NCBI GenBank assembly: GCA_934370915.1
Contig: CAKRNI010000027.1
Span: forward strand, 1-18,335
Direction: 5' to 3'
DNA length: 18,335 nucleotides
Origin: an uncultured Lachnospiraceae bacterium
GTDB taxonomy: Bacteria > Bacillota > Clostridia > Lachnospirales > Lachnospiraceae
Below are positions 7,051 through 15,521 of this stretch, in pieces (the stretch's first letter is position 1; each line of letters begins with the position of its first letter). The translations under genes and the position numbers were made by a program. A model generated the notes under the pieces. It was not told the DNA's origin, ran no database searches, and was given only the letters and a program-made list of their open reading frames with translations.

Positions 7051-8172
7051 TTACAGGGTATATCTCTCGTTCTTCTCGATCACGATCTTCACATCGTCCG
7101 GTTTGCCGATATACGTCGTATTCGCCCGGATCGTATCACGGCTCTCAACGATGCAGTTCTCGATAACGGTATTATCCCCAATATACACGTCATTTAAGAT
7201 GATCGAATTCTTGATGATACAGTTGTTTCCGATATAGACCTTCTTAAACAGAACTGAATTCTCTACTGTTCCGTTTAAGATACAGCCGCTGGATACCAGA
7301 CTGTTCTTCACAGCTGCGCCCGGATTGTATTTTGCCGGCGGAAGATCATCCACCTTGGAATAGATATCCGGATACTCCTTAAAGAAGTAATTGCGGACTT
7401 CCGGTTTTAAGAAATCCATATTAGTCTGGTAGTAAGCATCGACAGAAGCGATGTTGTTCCAGTATGTATTCAGCTTGTACGCATAGATCCGCTTGAGGCC
7501 CTTGTAGCGTACCAGAATGTCCTGTACGAAGTCATATCTGTCCTCGTTCGCGCAGCGCTCGATAAGCTCGATCAGCTGACGGCGGCGGACAACATAGATA
7601 CCGCAGGAGATCGTGTGGGAATCAGCCACCATCGGCTTCTCCTCAAACTCAACGATCCGTCCGTCCGAGTTCGTCTTCACCATACCGAAACGGGTCACGT
7701 CCACATCACCCGGCATGTCCTTGCAGACAACCGTGATATCGGCTTTCTTTTCGATATGATATTCCAGAACCTTATTGTAGTCCAGTTTATAGATACCGTC
7801 TCCGGCTGCGATCACAACATACGGCTCGTGGCTCTTCTTTAAGAAGTCCAGGTTCTGGTAGAGCGCGTCCGCTGTTCCGCGGTACCAGTCGCTGTGCTCC
7901 GCCGTGATCGTCGGGGTGAATACATACATTCCGCCCTGTTTTCTTCCGAAATCCCACCATTTGGAGGAACTTAAATGTTCATTTAAGGAGCGGGAGTTAT
8001 ACTGTGTCAGTACGGCAACGCTCTGGATATGAGAGTTGCTCATATTGCTTAACGCAAAATCCACGCTTCGGAAACTGCCCGCGATCGGCATCGCCGCGAT
8101 CGCTCTCTTATTGGAAAGTTCGCGCATCCGCTTGCTGTTTCCGCCTGCTAAAACAATACCGATTGCTCTCAT
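7051..8172 (-). CDS. glgD: Glucose-1-phosphate adenylyltransferase subunit GlgD
   Basis: 373 residues. GlgD is the non-catalytic or modulatory partner of GlgC in the Firmicutes ADP-glucose pyrophosphorylase, the first committed step of glycogen synthesis. The N-terminal nucleotidyltransferase domain is present ([25 protein letters not shown]). Residues that are conserved in the catalytic subunit are altered: the GlgC segment [11 protein letters not shown] reads [13 protein letters not shown] here, and [10 protein letters not shown] reads [11 protein letters not shown]. The C-terminal third contains hexapeptide (left-handed beta-helix) repeats such as [23 protein letters not shown]. The start ATG overlaps the glgC stop by four bases, so the two are translationally coupled. 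Confidence 0.95.
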   Translation of the reverse strand: MRAIGIVLAGGNSKRMRELSNKRAIAAMPIAGSFRSVDFALSNMSNSHIQSVAVLTQYNSRSLNEHLSSSKWWDFGRKQGGMYVFTPTITAEHSDWYRGTADALYQNLDFLKKSHEPYVVIAAGDGIYKLDYNKVLEYHIEKKADITVVCKDMPGDVDVTRFGMVKTNSDGRIVEFEEKPMVADSHTISCGIYVVRRRQLIELIERCANEDRYDFVQDILVRYKGLKRIYAYKLNTYWNNIASVDAYYQTNMDFLKPEVRNYFFKEYPDIYSKVDDLPPAKYNPGAAVKNSLVSSGCILNGTVENSVLFKKVYIGNNCIIKNSIILNDVYIGDNTVIENCIVESRDTIRANTTYIGKPDDVKIVIEKNERYTL

Positions 8173-9443
8173 ACGATTCCACCTGCCTTTACAATGTAGC
8201 CGCCACTCTCAAGCTCGCTGTTCGGATAATCTTCCGCGGTCGTCACGCCTGAAATTGCTGTATTCCTGCCGATCTTTACGTTCTCCGGAATCACGGAGTG
8301 CTCGCCGATCGTCACAAGATCAAACTGATAAACCTTCTGGTCATATTTGCTCGGTGCGTATTCACCTACGCCAAGGTGAGCTCCCGCTCCGACCTTTACG
8401 TCCTCAGCAACGATGGACTTGTCTACCACTGCTCCTTTTCCGATCACGCTGTCCTGCATGATAATTGAATCTTTGACTACAGCACCTTCCTCGATCACAA
8501 CTCCGGATCCGATCACGGAATTCGTCACCTCACCGTAGATCTCGGAACCCTCTCCGATGATACATTTTGTGATCTTCGCGTCAGAAGAGATATACTGCGG
8601 CGGGATACGGTCGCTCTTTGTGTAGATCTTCCAGTATTCCTCATACAGGTTGAACTCCGGAATAATATCGATGAGCTCCATATTTGCTTCCCAGTAGGAG
8701 CCGAGCGTTCCGACATCCTTCCAGTATCCATTGTACTCATATGCAAAGATCCGTTTGCCCTGCTCGAAGCAGTACGGAATCACATGTTTTCCAAAGTCAC
8801 AGCCCGGCTCTTCCGAAAGCTTGATGAGAGCTTCCTTTAATGCCTTCCAGCTGAAGATATAAATACCCATGGAAGCGAGGTTGCTTCTCGGATTCTTCGG
8901 TTTTTCCTCAAATTCCGTGATCCGGTTGTTGTCATCCGTGATCAGGATTCCGAAACGGCTTGCTTCCTCGATCGGTACCGGCATAGCGGCAATCGTGACA
9001 TCCGCATTATTCGCTTTGTGATATTCCAGCATGACCTCATAATCCATTTTGTAGATGTGGTCACCGGAAAGGATCAGAACGTATTCCGGATTGTAGGACT
9101 CCATGTACTCCAGATTCTGGTAGATCGCATTTGCGGTTCCAGTATACCAGTCGCTGCCTTTACTTCTCTCGTAAGGAGGAAGGATCGTAACGCCGCCGAC
9201 GTTGCGGTCTAAATCCCACGGAATACCAATTCCAATGTGCGCGTTTAAACGTAAGGGCTGGTACTGGGTCAATACTCCCACAGTATCAACACCAGAGTTG
9301 ATGCAGTTGCTGAGCGGGAAATCAATAATTCTGTACTTTCCGCCGAAGGAGACGGCCGGTTTTGCCACTTTCTGTGTTAATACACCGAGACGGCTTCCCT
9401 GTCCTCCTGCCAACAGCATCGCTATCATCTCTTTTTTTACCAT
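8169..9443 (-). CDS. glgC: Glucose-1-phosphate adenylyltransferase catalytic subunit GlgC
   Basis: 424 residues. It makes ADP-glucose from glucose 1-phosphate and ATP in the cytosol. The pyrophosphorylase loop [22 protein letters not shown] is near the N-terminus, followed by [15 protein letters not shown], the [15 protein letters not shown] segment, the metal-binding [10 protein letters not shown], and EFEEKP with the sugar-phosphate lysine. [14 protein letters not shown] precedes the C-terminal beta-helix of hexapeptide repeats. The start at 9443 follows AGAGGTGAT on the minus strand; an ATG 12 codons upstream has no such site. It is the first gene of glgC-glgD. No glgA, glgB or glgP is present in this window. 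Confidence 0.97.
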   Translation of the reverse strand: MVKKEMIAMLLAGGQGSRLGVLTQKVAKPAVSFGGKYRIIDFPLSNCINSGVDTVGVLTQYQPLRLNAHIGIGIPWDLDRNVGGVTILPPYERSKGSDWYTGTANAIYQNLEYMESYNPEYVLILSGDHIYKMDYEVMLEYHKANNADVTIAAMPVPIEEASRFGILITDDNNRITEFEEKPKNPRSNLASMGIYIFSWKALKEALIKLSEEPGCDFGKHVIPYCFEQGKRIFAYEYNGYWKDVGTLGSYWEANMELIDIIPEFNLYEEYWKIYTKSDRIPPQYISSDAKITKCIIGEGSEIYGEVTNSVIGSGVVIEEGAVVKDSIIMQDSVIGKGAVVDKSIVAEDVKVGAGAHLGVGEYAPSKYDQKVYQFDLVTIGEHSVIPENVKIGRNTAISGVTTAEDYPNSELESGGYIVKAGGIV

Positions 9444-9502
9444 GATATCACCTCTTGCTGCTCTTTTTGTCCCATACACTAGTTTCTATAGATGGTGTTT
9501 TT

Positions 9503-9531
9503 ATTATACCACACCTTTTAGAAGATGTGAA
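9503..9531 (-). promoter_or_regulatory. Sigma-A promoter of glgC-glgD
   Basis: On the minus strand TTCACA (9526-9531) and a perfect TATAAT (9503-9508) are 17 bases apart. TGG immediately before the -10 makes it an extended -10 promoter. The start is expected near 9496, about 50 bases before the glgC ATG. Confidence 0.85.
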
Positions 9532-9696
9532 CAAACTTTTCAACCTTTCAATCCCAATTTTGTGTATATTCTGACACTTTTTTCTTTTTGTACGATAAGC
9601 AATACAATACCTATGTTCCTGCTTGGTTACATAAGTACCAAAAATGCTGATTCAAAATTGTAGAAACCTATTAATATGCAGGATTAAAGGAAAAGA

Positions 9697-9763
9697 GTGA
9701 TGACGTATCACAGAATCTATGTTAATATAGTAGATACACTACCTGTGCGGGGGATTACACAGG
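9697..9763 (+). promoter_or_regulatory. Candidate promoter, operator palindrome and leader hairpin of the YfcC carrier gene
   Basis: ATGACG (9700-9705) and TAATAT (9723-9728) are 17 bases apart. The -35 lies inside a palindrome GTGAT-GACGT-ATCAC (9697-9711), which could be a regulator site. Downstream, CCTGTG (9742-9747) and CACAGG (9758-9763) form a six-base-pair hairpin in the leader, ending 30 bases before the ATG. The rest of the 350-base gap to glgC (9444-9793) holds only the divergent glgC promoter and AT-rich sequence. Confidence 0.5.
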
Positions 9764-9793
9764 CAGAGAATACACTTATGGGGGGTATAAGCC

Positions 9794-11305
9794 ATGGAGA
9801 AAAAAAAGGGCTTCCAGATGCCGCACACTTACATCATCATTTTTGGTGTCATTCTGTTCGCGGCTCTGCTCACCGTATTTATCCCGTTGGGTAAATACGA
9901 CACAAAAGAAATCACGTATATGCAGAACGGTGTGGAAAAAACAAGAACCGTTCTGGATCCGGAAAGCTTCCAGTATATTCTGGATGAAAACGGAAACAAA
10001 GTGACCAAAGCAGCTCCGATCTTCGGAACCGAAGACTTTGGCGGTCAGGGAATTTTAAACTATGTATTCGAGGGTATGACCGTCGGCGATAAGAATGGTA
10101 CCGCTGTCGGAATCATCGCCTTCATTCTGGTCGTAGGCGGTGCCTTCGGTATCGTTCTCCGGACAGGCGCGATAGAAAGCGGCATTATGCGGGTCATCGC
10201 TTTGACAAACGGACGCGAGATCCTTCTGATCCCGATCCTCGTAGTCCTGTTCTCCCTCGGAGGCGCAGTCTTTGGTATGGGTGAGGAGGCGATCCCGTTC
10301 GTTATGATCCTCGTACCGATGTTTATCGCAATGGGGTATGACGCAGTTGTCGGAATTATGTGCTCCTACGTATCAACACAGATCGGCTTCGGTTCTTCCT
10401 GGCAGAATCCGTTCGGACTGGCTGTTGCCCAGGGTGTTGCCGGTATTCCGGTCATGTCCGGCGCATGGTTCCGTATCCCGTTATGGATCTTCTTCACAGG
10501 ACTTACGATCGTCTTCACGATGCGCTACGCAGTAAAGATCAAGAAAGATCCGCAGCTCTCCGTTGCGTATGAGTCTGATGAAGAATACAGAAAAGAATTC
10601 GCAAAGAATGGCAAAGAGATGCCGCCGTTCACCCTCGGCCACAAGCTTGTTCTTCTCACGGTCGCTGCCTGCATGGTATGGACGATCTGGGGCGTTGTAA
10701 GCGAGGGCTACTATATCCCGGAGATCGCTTCCCAGTTCTTCGTGATGGGTCTTGTTTCCGGTATCATCGGCGTTGTCTTCAAGCTGAATGACATGAAAGT
10801 AAATGATATCGCAAAATCCTTCGACCACGGCGCGGCTGACCTTTTAGGCGCTGCAATGTGTGTCGGAATGGCGCAGGGTATTATCATCATCCTCGGCGGC
10901 ACAAGTGCAACCGACGGTACGGTCTTAAATACGATCCTTCACAGCATCAGCGACGGAATGCAGAATTTCCCGCCGGTGATCTCCGCATGGTTTATGTATA
11001 TCTTCCAGTCCGTGTTCAACTTCTTCGTTGTATCCGGTTCCGGACAGGCTGCCCTTACCATGCCGATCATGGCTCCTCTCGCCGATCTTGTCGGTGTCGA
11101 GAGACAGGTTGCTGTTGTTGCGTACCAGCTTGGTGATGCCTTCACAAACTTCATCGTTCCGACCTCCGGCTGCCTCTTAGGCGCGCTGGCTGCGGCAAAG
11201 CTCGACTGGGGCAAATGGGCAAAATTCCAGATTAAATTCCAGGCTGTCCTGTTTGCATTCGGATCCATCGCTGTGATCCTTGCCGTTGTGATCGGTCTCT
11301 CATAA
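9794..11305 (+). CDS. YfcC family membrane carrier (DcuC/ArsB-like superfamily)
   Basis: 503 residues, the usual length for YfcC-type proteins, with about 12 hydrophobic segments. It begins KKGFQMPHTYIIIFGVILF, the start pattern of this family, then an extracytoplasmic loop with a charged stretch (residues 35-85). Conserved stretches include LVVGGAFGIVLRTGAIESGI, FSLGGAVFGMGEEAIPFVMI, QIGFGSSWQNPFGLAVAQG and SGSGQAALTMPIMAPLADLVGV. Relatives move C4-dicarboxylates, amino acids or peptides in exchange or with ions; YfcC of E. coli is poorly defined, so the substrate is open. GGGGGG lies upstream of the ATG as a purine-rich binding site. The gene stands alone, between its own promoter and terminator, divergent from glgC. 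Confidence 0.92.
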   Translation: MEKKKGFQMPHTYIIIFGVILFAALLTVFIPLGKYDTKEITYMQNGVEKTRTVLDPESFQYILDENGNKVTKAAPIFGTEDFGGQGILNYVFEGMTVGDKNGTAVGIIAFILVVGGAFGIVLRTGAIESGIMRVIALTNGREILLIPILVVLFSLGGAVFGMGEEAIPFVMILVPMFIAMGYDAVVGIMCSYVSTQIGFGSSWQNPFGLAVAQGVAGIPVMSGAWFRIPLWIFFTGLTIVFTMRYAVKIKKDPQLSVAYESDEEYRKEFAKNGKEMPPFTLGHKLVLLTVAACMVWTIWGVVSEGYYIPEIASQFFVMGLVSGIIGVVFKLNDMKVNDIAKSFDHGAADLLGAAMCVGMAQGIIIILGGTSATDGTVLNTILHSISDGMQNFPPVISAWFMYIFQSVFNFFVVSGSGQAALTMPIMAPLADLVGVERQVAVVAYQLGDAFTNFIVPTSGCLLGALAAAKLDWGKWAKFQIKFQAVLFAFGSIAVILAVVIGLS

Positions 11306-11355
11306 AAACCGGTACGCTTTCGGTATCAGCCATCTGAAGCTAATTCAGGTATAAC

Positions 11356-11408
11356 AAAAACTCCGTCTCATCCACATGACTTGATCGCGGATGAGACGGA
11401 GTTTTTTT
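11356..11408 (+). terminator. Rho-independent terminator of the YfcC carrier gene
   Basis: An 18-bp perfect stem, AAAAACTCCGTCTCATCC (11356-11373) with 11389-11406, closes a 15-base loop and merges with a T7 run (11402-11408). Confidence 0.95.
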
Positions 11409-11458
11409 GAACGCTTCCCGAGTATATCAGAAGAAGAACCTAACCGGCTCAAAAAGAC

Positions 11459-11487
11459 TTTCTTCATCGGGAAAAATATGATAGAAT
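11459..11487 (+). promoter_or_regulatory. Candidate promoter of the TetR-family regulator gene
   Basis: TAGAAT (11482-11487) is preceded by TGA, giving an extended -10. The -35 position 17 bases upstream (TTTCTT, 11459-11464) is a poor match, which is acceptable for an extended -10 promoter. A start near 11494 would place the 11-bp inverted repeat at 11522-11561 in the leader. Confidence 0.5.
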
Positions 11488-11521
11488 TTACTGAATAAAA
11501 CATAAAAAAGAATGTGCCTTT

Positions 11522-11561
11522 TTATGTAACAGAGAACTTCTCGGAATTTCCTGTTACATAA
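11522..11561. promoter_or_regulatory. 11-bp inverted repeat upstream of the TetR-family regulator (candidate operator)
   Basis: TTATGTAACAG (11522-11532) and CTGTTACATAA (11551-11561) are perfect complements separated by 18 bases, 35 bases before the regulator ATG. The TGTAAC half-site recurs before fucO. It could be an autoregulatory operator or a leader hairpin. Confidence 0.6.
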
Positions 11562-11595
11562 GAACCGGCCGCGATACCGGAGAAAGGAGCTTTTG

Positions 11596-12177
11596 ATGAT
11601 CGAATCCAGCGCGCCTTCCATGAAGGGAGAGAAAACAAAATACCGTCTCGCCGCAGCCATGAAGGAATGTATGAAAACGACTCCGGTCGATGCGATCACT
11701 GTCCGCCAGATCACGGAACGCTGCGGCGTCACCCGCCAGACCTTTTACCGGAATTTTCTTGATAAATATGACCTGATCAACTGGTATTTCGACAAGCTCC
11801 TCGCCCGCTCCTTTGAACATATGGGTCGCGGGACCACGGTCCTTGACAGTCTGGAGAAAAAATTTACATATATTCAGGAGGAAAAGGCTTTTTTTGCCGC
11901 CGCATTCCGCTATGACAGGCAGAATTCCCTGCGGGAGCATGATTTTAAGCTGATCCTCGCCTTTTATGAAAATCTGATCCGGGAAAAAAGCGGCAGACCG
12001 GCCACCCCTGAAATCCATTTTCTTCTGGAAATGTACTGTCAGGGTTCAATCACCATGACCGTAAAGTGGGTTCTCGGCGGCATGGACCTGACCCCGCCCC
12101 AGTTTGCCGGACTTCTCGTCCGCGCGATGCCGGCAGCGTTGCGGGACCTGTTTCTTGAGCTTCATCTGCTGTCCTGA
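11596..12177 (+). CDS. TetR/AcrR family transcriptional regulator, DhaS-like
   Basis: 193 residues. The N-terminal helix-turn-helix spans about residues 15-60: ITVRQITERCGVTRQTFYRNFLDKYDL, where QTFYRNF is the recognition helix typical of TetR proteins. The remainder is an all-helical ligand and dimer domain with KAFFAAAF and a C-terminal stretch GSITMTVKWVLGGMDLTPPQFAGLL, which resembles the C-terminal domain found in DhaS, the dihydroxyacetone kinase regulator. GGAG (11586-11589) is six bases before the ATG at 11596; a TTG one codon earlier is ignored. The next gene on the same strand is fucO, 317 bases downstream, and TGTAAC-type half-sites lie before both genes, so regulation of fucO and itself is the simplest guess. 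The effector cannot be inferred. Confidence 0.9.
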   Translation: MIESSAPSMKGEKTKYRLAAAMKECMKTTPVDAITVRQITERCGVTRQTFYRNFLDKYDLINWYFDKLLARSFEHMGRGTTVLDSLEKKFTYIQEEKAFFAAAFRYDRQNSLREHDFKLILAFYENLIREKSGRPATPEIHFLLEMYCQGSITMTVKWVLGGMDLTPPQFAGLLVRAMPAALRDLFLELHLLS

Positions 12178-12190
12178 TCTATTGTTATTT

Positions 12191-12263
12191 TGTAACTATT
12201 CAGTACCTTCATAGTTACGTGCAAAAATCCATTCCAGATCAGCTTCGCTGATGGGATTTTTGC
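12191..12263. promoter_or_regulatory. Inverted repeat and probable terminator hairpin after the TetR-family gene
   Basis: GTAACTAT (12192-12199) pairs with ATAGTTAC (12211-12218), an 8-bp palindrome carrying the TGTAAC half-site. Next comes a hairpin: GCAAAAATCC (12221-12230) with 12254-12263, enclosing ATCAGC-TTC-GCTGAT (12238-12252). The inner stem followed by GGGATTTTT may act as a weak terminator. From 12264 to 12380 I see only AT-rich sequence with one more GTTACG (12320-12325). Confidence 0.5.
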
Positions 12264-12383
12264 CTTCCAGCCTATGTTTTCTTACGGTCAGCGCAGCAAG
12301 TGCGCAGACCTACTGAACAGTTACGTTATTTTGCACAATTTTTCCATATCTTTCTTTTGCAATATGTCGATTTTTCTCAAAGT

Positions 12384-12440
12384 GTTACACTTGACCTTTT
12401 CTGTAACTTTCTTTCTGCCCTTCAAATTTGTTAATATAAT
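12384..12440 (+). promoter_or_regulatory. fucO promoter with upstream inverted half-sites
   Basis: A perfect TATAAT is at 12435-12440, but no acceptable -35 lies 16-18 bases upstream (TTTCTG or similar). GTTACA (12384-12389) and TGTAAC (12402-12407) form an inverted pair centred about 52 bases before the expected start near 12447. A good -10, a poor -35 and a palindrome in the activator position suggest a positively controlled promoter. TTGACC at 12391-12396 is too far from the TATAAT to be its -35. Confidence 0.5.
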
Positions 12441-12494
12441 AACAAAGGCATAGAAAGCTTTTGAGATCAAGTATTCATGGAAGGAGTTTTTATC

Positions 12495-13643
12495 ATGGCA
12501 AATCGTATTATGTTAAATCAGACATCTTATCACGGGGCAGGCGCGATTCAGGAGATCGCAAACGAGGCGAAAGCCCACGGCTTTAAAAAGGCATTCGTAT
12601 GTTCCGACCCGGATCTCGTAAAATTCAAGGTTACCGCCAAAGTAACCGACATTCTGACCGCAAACGGTCTTGACTACGAGCTCTACTCCGATATCAAGGC
12701 AAACCCGACGATCCAGAATGTCCAGCACGGTGTTGAGGCATTTAAGGCATCCGGCGCTGACTACCTGATCGCCATCGGCGGCGGCTCCTCCATGGATACC
12801 TCCAAAGCGATCGGCATCATCATCGCAAACCCGGAATTTGAAGATGTAAGAAGTCTTGAGGGTGTTGCACCGACGAAAAAACCGTGTGTTCCGATCATCG
12901 CCGTTCCGACAACAGCCGGTACTGCTGCCGAGGTTACGATCAACTATGTTATCACCGATATCGAAAGAAAACGTAAATTTGTATGCGTTGACCCGCACGA
13001 CATGCCGATCATTGCTGTTGTTGACCCGGATATGATGTCCTCCATGCCGAAGGGACTTACCGCTTCCACAGGTATGGATGCCCTGACCCATGCCATCGAA
13101 GGCTATACAACAAAGGCTGCCTGGGAAATGACCGATATGTTCCATCTGAAAGCCATCGAGATCATCTCAAAATCTCTGCGCGGTGCTGTAGCAAACACAA
13201 AGGAAGGCCGCGAGGGAATGGCTCTCGGTCAGTACATTGCCGGTATGGGCTTCTCCAACGTTGGTCTTGGTATCGCCCACTCCATGGCACACACACTCGG
13301 TGCTGTCTATGATACCCCGCACGGTGTTGCCTGCGCAATGATGCTTCCGATCGTTATGGAATATAATCAGGAATGCACCGGTGAGAAATACCGTGAGATC
13401 GCACGTGCAATGGGCGTTGCAAATGTTGATTCCATGTCTCAGGACGAATACCGGAAAGCAGCTGTTGACGCTGTCAAGAAGCTTTCCGCAGATGTCGGAA
13501 TTCCGTCTACCCTTGAGGCGATCAAAGAGGAAGACCTTCCGTTCCTTGCAGAGTCCGCTCACGCAGATGCCTGCGCGCCGGGCAACCCGAAGGATGCCAG
13601 CGTAGAGGACCTGAAAGACCTGTTCCGCAAGATCATGGCGTAA
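12495..13643 (+). CDS. fucO: Lactaldehyde reductase / 1,2-propanediol oxidoreductase, iron-containing alcohol dehydrogenase
   Basis: 382 residues, the FucO length. It interconverts L-lactaldehyde and 1,2-propanediol with NAD(H), a fermentative electron sink in fucose and rhamnose breakdown. The start MANRIMLNQT, the nucleotide-binding GGGSSMD at 95-101, and VPTTAGTAAEVTINYVITD at 138-155 follow E. coli FucO closely as I recall it. The iron ligands are in place: D195 and H199 in STGMDALTHAIEGY, H262 in AHSMAH, and H276 in DTPHG. AAGGAG lies eight bases before the ATG at 12495; an ATG six codons upstream has no such site. The gene is a single cistron, ended by a strong terminator, downstream of a TetR-family regulator. 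No fucose or rhamnose pathway genes are in this window, so a general role in aldehyde reduction is also possible. Confidence 0.93.
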   Translation: MANRIMLNQTSYHGAGAIQEIANEAKAHGFKKAFVCSDPDLVKFKVTAKVTDILTANGLDYELYSDIKANPTIQNVQHGVEAFKASGADYLIAIGGGSSMDTSKAIGIIIANPEFEDVRSLEGVAPTKKPCVPIIAVPTTAGTAAEVTINYVITDIERKRKFVCVDPHDMPIIAVVDPDMMSSMPKGLTASTGMDALTHAIEGYTTKAAWEMTDMFHLKAIEIISKSLRGAVANTKEGREGMALGQYIAGMGFSNVGLGIAHSMAHTLGAVYDTPHGVACAMMLPIVMEYNQECTGEKYREIARAMGVANVDSMSQDEYRKAAVDAVKKLSADVGIPSTLEAIKEEDLPFLAESAHADACAPGNPKDASVEDLKDLFRKIMA

Positions 13644-13664
13644 AAACGCCCTCTCTTATTTATG

Positions 13665-13699
13665 AAAAGAGCTCCGGCAAATTGGCCGGAGCTCTTTTT
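13665..13699. terminator. Bidirectional terminator between fucO and the dehydratase gene
   Basis: A 14-bp perfect stem, AAAAGAGCTCCGGC (13665-13678) with 13685-13698, closes a six-base loop. Five T follow on the plus strand and four on the minus strand, so it can serve the two convergent genes. Confidence 0.93.
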
Positions 13700-13749
13700 A
13701 TCTGTCTCTTTTTCAATTCGAACGTCCATGAGACTTGGCGCGTGATCTG

Positions 13750-13776
13750 ATCAGCGAAGCTGACATATTCCTGTCA
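13750..13776 (-). repeat. Short palindromes after the dehydratase gene; near-copy of the 12238-12252 palindrome
   Basis: TCAGC-GAA-GCTGA (13751-13763) is, read on the minus strand, nearly identical (14 of 15 bases over 13750-13764) to ATCAGCTTCGCTGAT at 12238-12252. TGACA (13761-13765) and TGTCA (13772-13776) form another small stem. Both copies lie a short way after a stop codon and in the same orientation relative to the gene they follow. Confidence 0.5.
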
Positions 13777-13779
13777 AAA

Positions 13780-15474
13780 TTACTGAGGTGTCTTCAGAAT
13801 CGCTCCCTGATCAGCACTTGTGACGAGAGACGCGTAGCGGTTTAATGCCGGTGTACGGTTCTTTCGCAGCGGTTTCCATTCTGCAAGGCGGCGCTCGATC
13901 TCCTCCTGCGGAATCTGCAGCTCCAGTCTCCGGCTCGGAATATCGATAAGGATCGGATCTCCGTCCTCAACAATAGCGATCGGTCCACCTGCTGCCGCCT
14001 CCGGGGAAACGTGTCCGATACACGGTCCTCTGGATGATCCGGAGAATCGTCCGTCTGTGACTAATGCGCACATCTCATCCATTCCGCGCCCAACGATCAG
14101 GCTGGTAACCATGTGCATCTCACGCATTCCCGGACCGCCTTTCGGTCCTTCATAGCGGATAACCAGAACATCCCCCTGTTTGATCTCTCCGCCGGAAACT
14201 GCATGGCAGGCATCCTCCATGCTGGTAAATACTCTCGCATGGCCTTCAAAATGCTGCATGCTCGGTTTTACACCTGCCTGTTTTACAACAGCTCCGTCCG
14301 GCGCAAGGCTTCCGCTCAAGATCGCCAGACCGCCTTCCGGTCTCTTCGGATGTTCCAGGGAAAACAATACATCGTTCTCCACAAGCGGAACGTCCTTGAG
14401 ATTTTCTTTTACTGTTTTTCCGGTGCAGGTCATCACATCCCCATCCAACAGCGGTTCCACCGCTTTCATGACAGCCGGGATACCGCCGGAGTTCTCCAGA
14501 TCCAGTAACGGATGAGCTCCGGACGGCTTAATATTGCAGAGATACGGTACTTTTCTGCTCAACTCATCAAAGTCTTTCAGGGAAATATCAATGCCCGCTT
14601 CATGGGCGATCGCCGGAATATGCAGTGTACTGTTTGTGGAAGCGCCCATCGCCATGCTGACGATAATTCCATTACGAAGAGCTTCCTTCGTCATGATCTT
14701 ACGCGGAGTGAGGTCTTCTTTGAGCATTTCTACGACCCGGTAACCGCTCTGTTTCGCGATGCGTCTCTTCTTCGCGGATACCGCATGGGCCAGTCCACAT
14801 CCCGGAATACTCATTCCAAGCACCTCGGCGAGACAGCTCATGGTATTCGCAGTGCCCAACATGCTGCAGGTTCCAACACCCGGAAGCGCAGTCTGCTCTG
14901 CAGCCATCAGATCCTCAACGCTCATCTTTCCTGTCTGCGTGCGTCCGATCAGCTCACGCATATCTGTCAGCGTCAGCATCGGAAATTCCTTACTGTTTCC
15001 AGGCATCATCGGACCGCCCGGAACGACGATCGCCGGAATATTACAGCGCATCGCTCCCATCAGCATGCCCGGAACGATCTTATCACATCCCGGCATCAGG
15101 ACCATCGCGTCAAACTGATGTGCCTCGATCATGTACTCGATGGAATCCGCGATCAGCTCACGGCTCGGCAGCGGATAGCTCATTCCCTTATGTCCCTGGC
15201 AGATACCGTCACAGATCGCAATCGTTGAGAACTCGCGCGGCACACCGCCAGCTTCCCAGACTCCCTGTGCCACGCACTGCGCCAGCTCACGGAGATGAAA
15301 ATGTCCCGGCACCATCTCGGTAAAAGAATTTACGATAGCGATCATTGGCTTGTGAAGGTCCTTCTCCTCAAGACCTGTGCTGTATAAGAGTGCCCGATGC
15401 GCAGAGCGCTCGATACCGTTTGTCAGTGTTCCACTGCGCCAGTCTTTGTAGTGCATTACATCGTTTTCAGCCAT
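13780..15474 (-). CDS. IlvD/Edd-family dehydratase (dihydroxy-acid dehydratase family; possibly a sugar-acid dehydratase)
   Basis: 564 residues, the normal length for this iron-sulfur lyase family, which removes water from 2,3-dihydroxy acids to give 2-keto acids. Family marks are NSFTEMVPGHFHL near residue 49, CDGICQGHKGM from C88, PSRELIADSIEYM, PGCDKIVPGMLMGA from C130, and DGRFSGSSRGPCIGHVSPEAA near the C-terminus. C88, C130 and C203 are the likely cluster cysteines. The segment around C203 reads GTCSMLGTANTM rather than the GSCSGMFTANSM I expect for a branched-chain biosynthetic IlvD, and resembles sugar-acid dehydratases. The context, directly after a GntP-type permease and beside a LysR regulator with no ilv genes, also favours dehydration of an imported sugar acid to a 2-keto-3-deoxy acid. 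Automatic annotation would probably call it ilvD. GGAG lies 10 bases before the ATG. Confidence 0.9.
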   Translation of the reverse strand: MAENDVMHYKDWRSGTLTNGIERSAHRALLYSTGLEEKDLHKPMIAIVNSFTEMVPGHFHLRELAQCVAQGVWEAGGVPREFSTIAICDGICQGHKGMSYPLPSRELIADSIEYMIEAHQFDAMVLMPGCDKIVPGMLMGAMRCNIPAIVVPGGPMMPGNSKEFPMLTLTDMRELIGRTQTGKMSVEDLMAAEQTALPGVGTCSMLGTANTMSCLAEVLGMSIPGCGLAHAVSAKKRRIAKQSGYRVVEMLKEDLTPRKIMTKEALRNGIIVSMAMGASTNSTLHIPAIAHEAGIDISLKDFDELSRKVPYLCNIKPSGAHPLLDLENSGGIPAVMKAVEPLLDGDVMTCTGKTVKENLKDVPLVENDVLFSLEHPKRPEGGLAILSGSLAPDGAVVKQAGVKPSMQHFEGHARVFTSMEDACHAVSGGEIKQGDVLVIRYEGPKGGPGMREMHMVTSLIVGRGMDEMCALVTDGRFSGSSRGPCIGHVSPEAAAGGPIAIVEDGDPILIDIPSRRLELQIPQEEIERRLAEWKPLRKNRTPALNRYASLVTSADQGAILKTPQ

Positions 15475-15521
15475 AATAATTTTCTCCTTTAGTCTTTTAT
15501 TTCATCTCAACATTTATACTT

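Noticed and set aside
11427..11732. Leftward open frame of 101 codons over the regulator promoter.
   Set aside because: It overlaps the terminator-proximal region and the start of the TetR-type gene, and has no motif or ribosome binding site.
12391..12396. TTGACC as the -35 of fucO.
   Set aside because: It is 38 bases before the TATAAT at 12435, far outside the allowed spacing, and no other -10 is found 16-18 bases after it.
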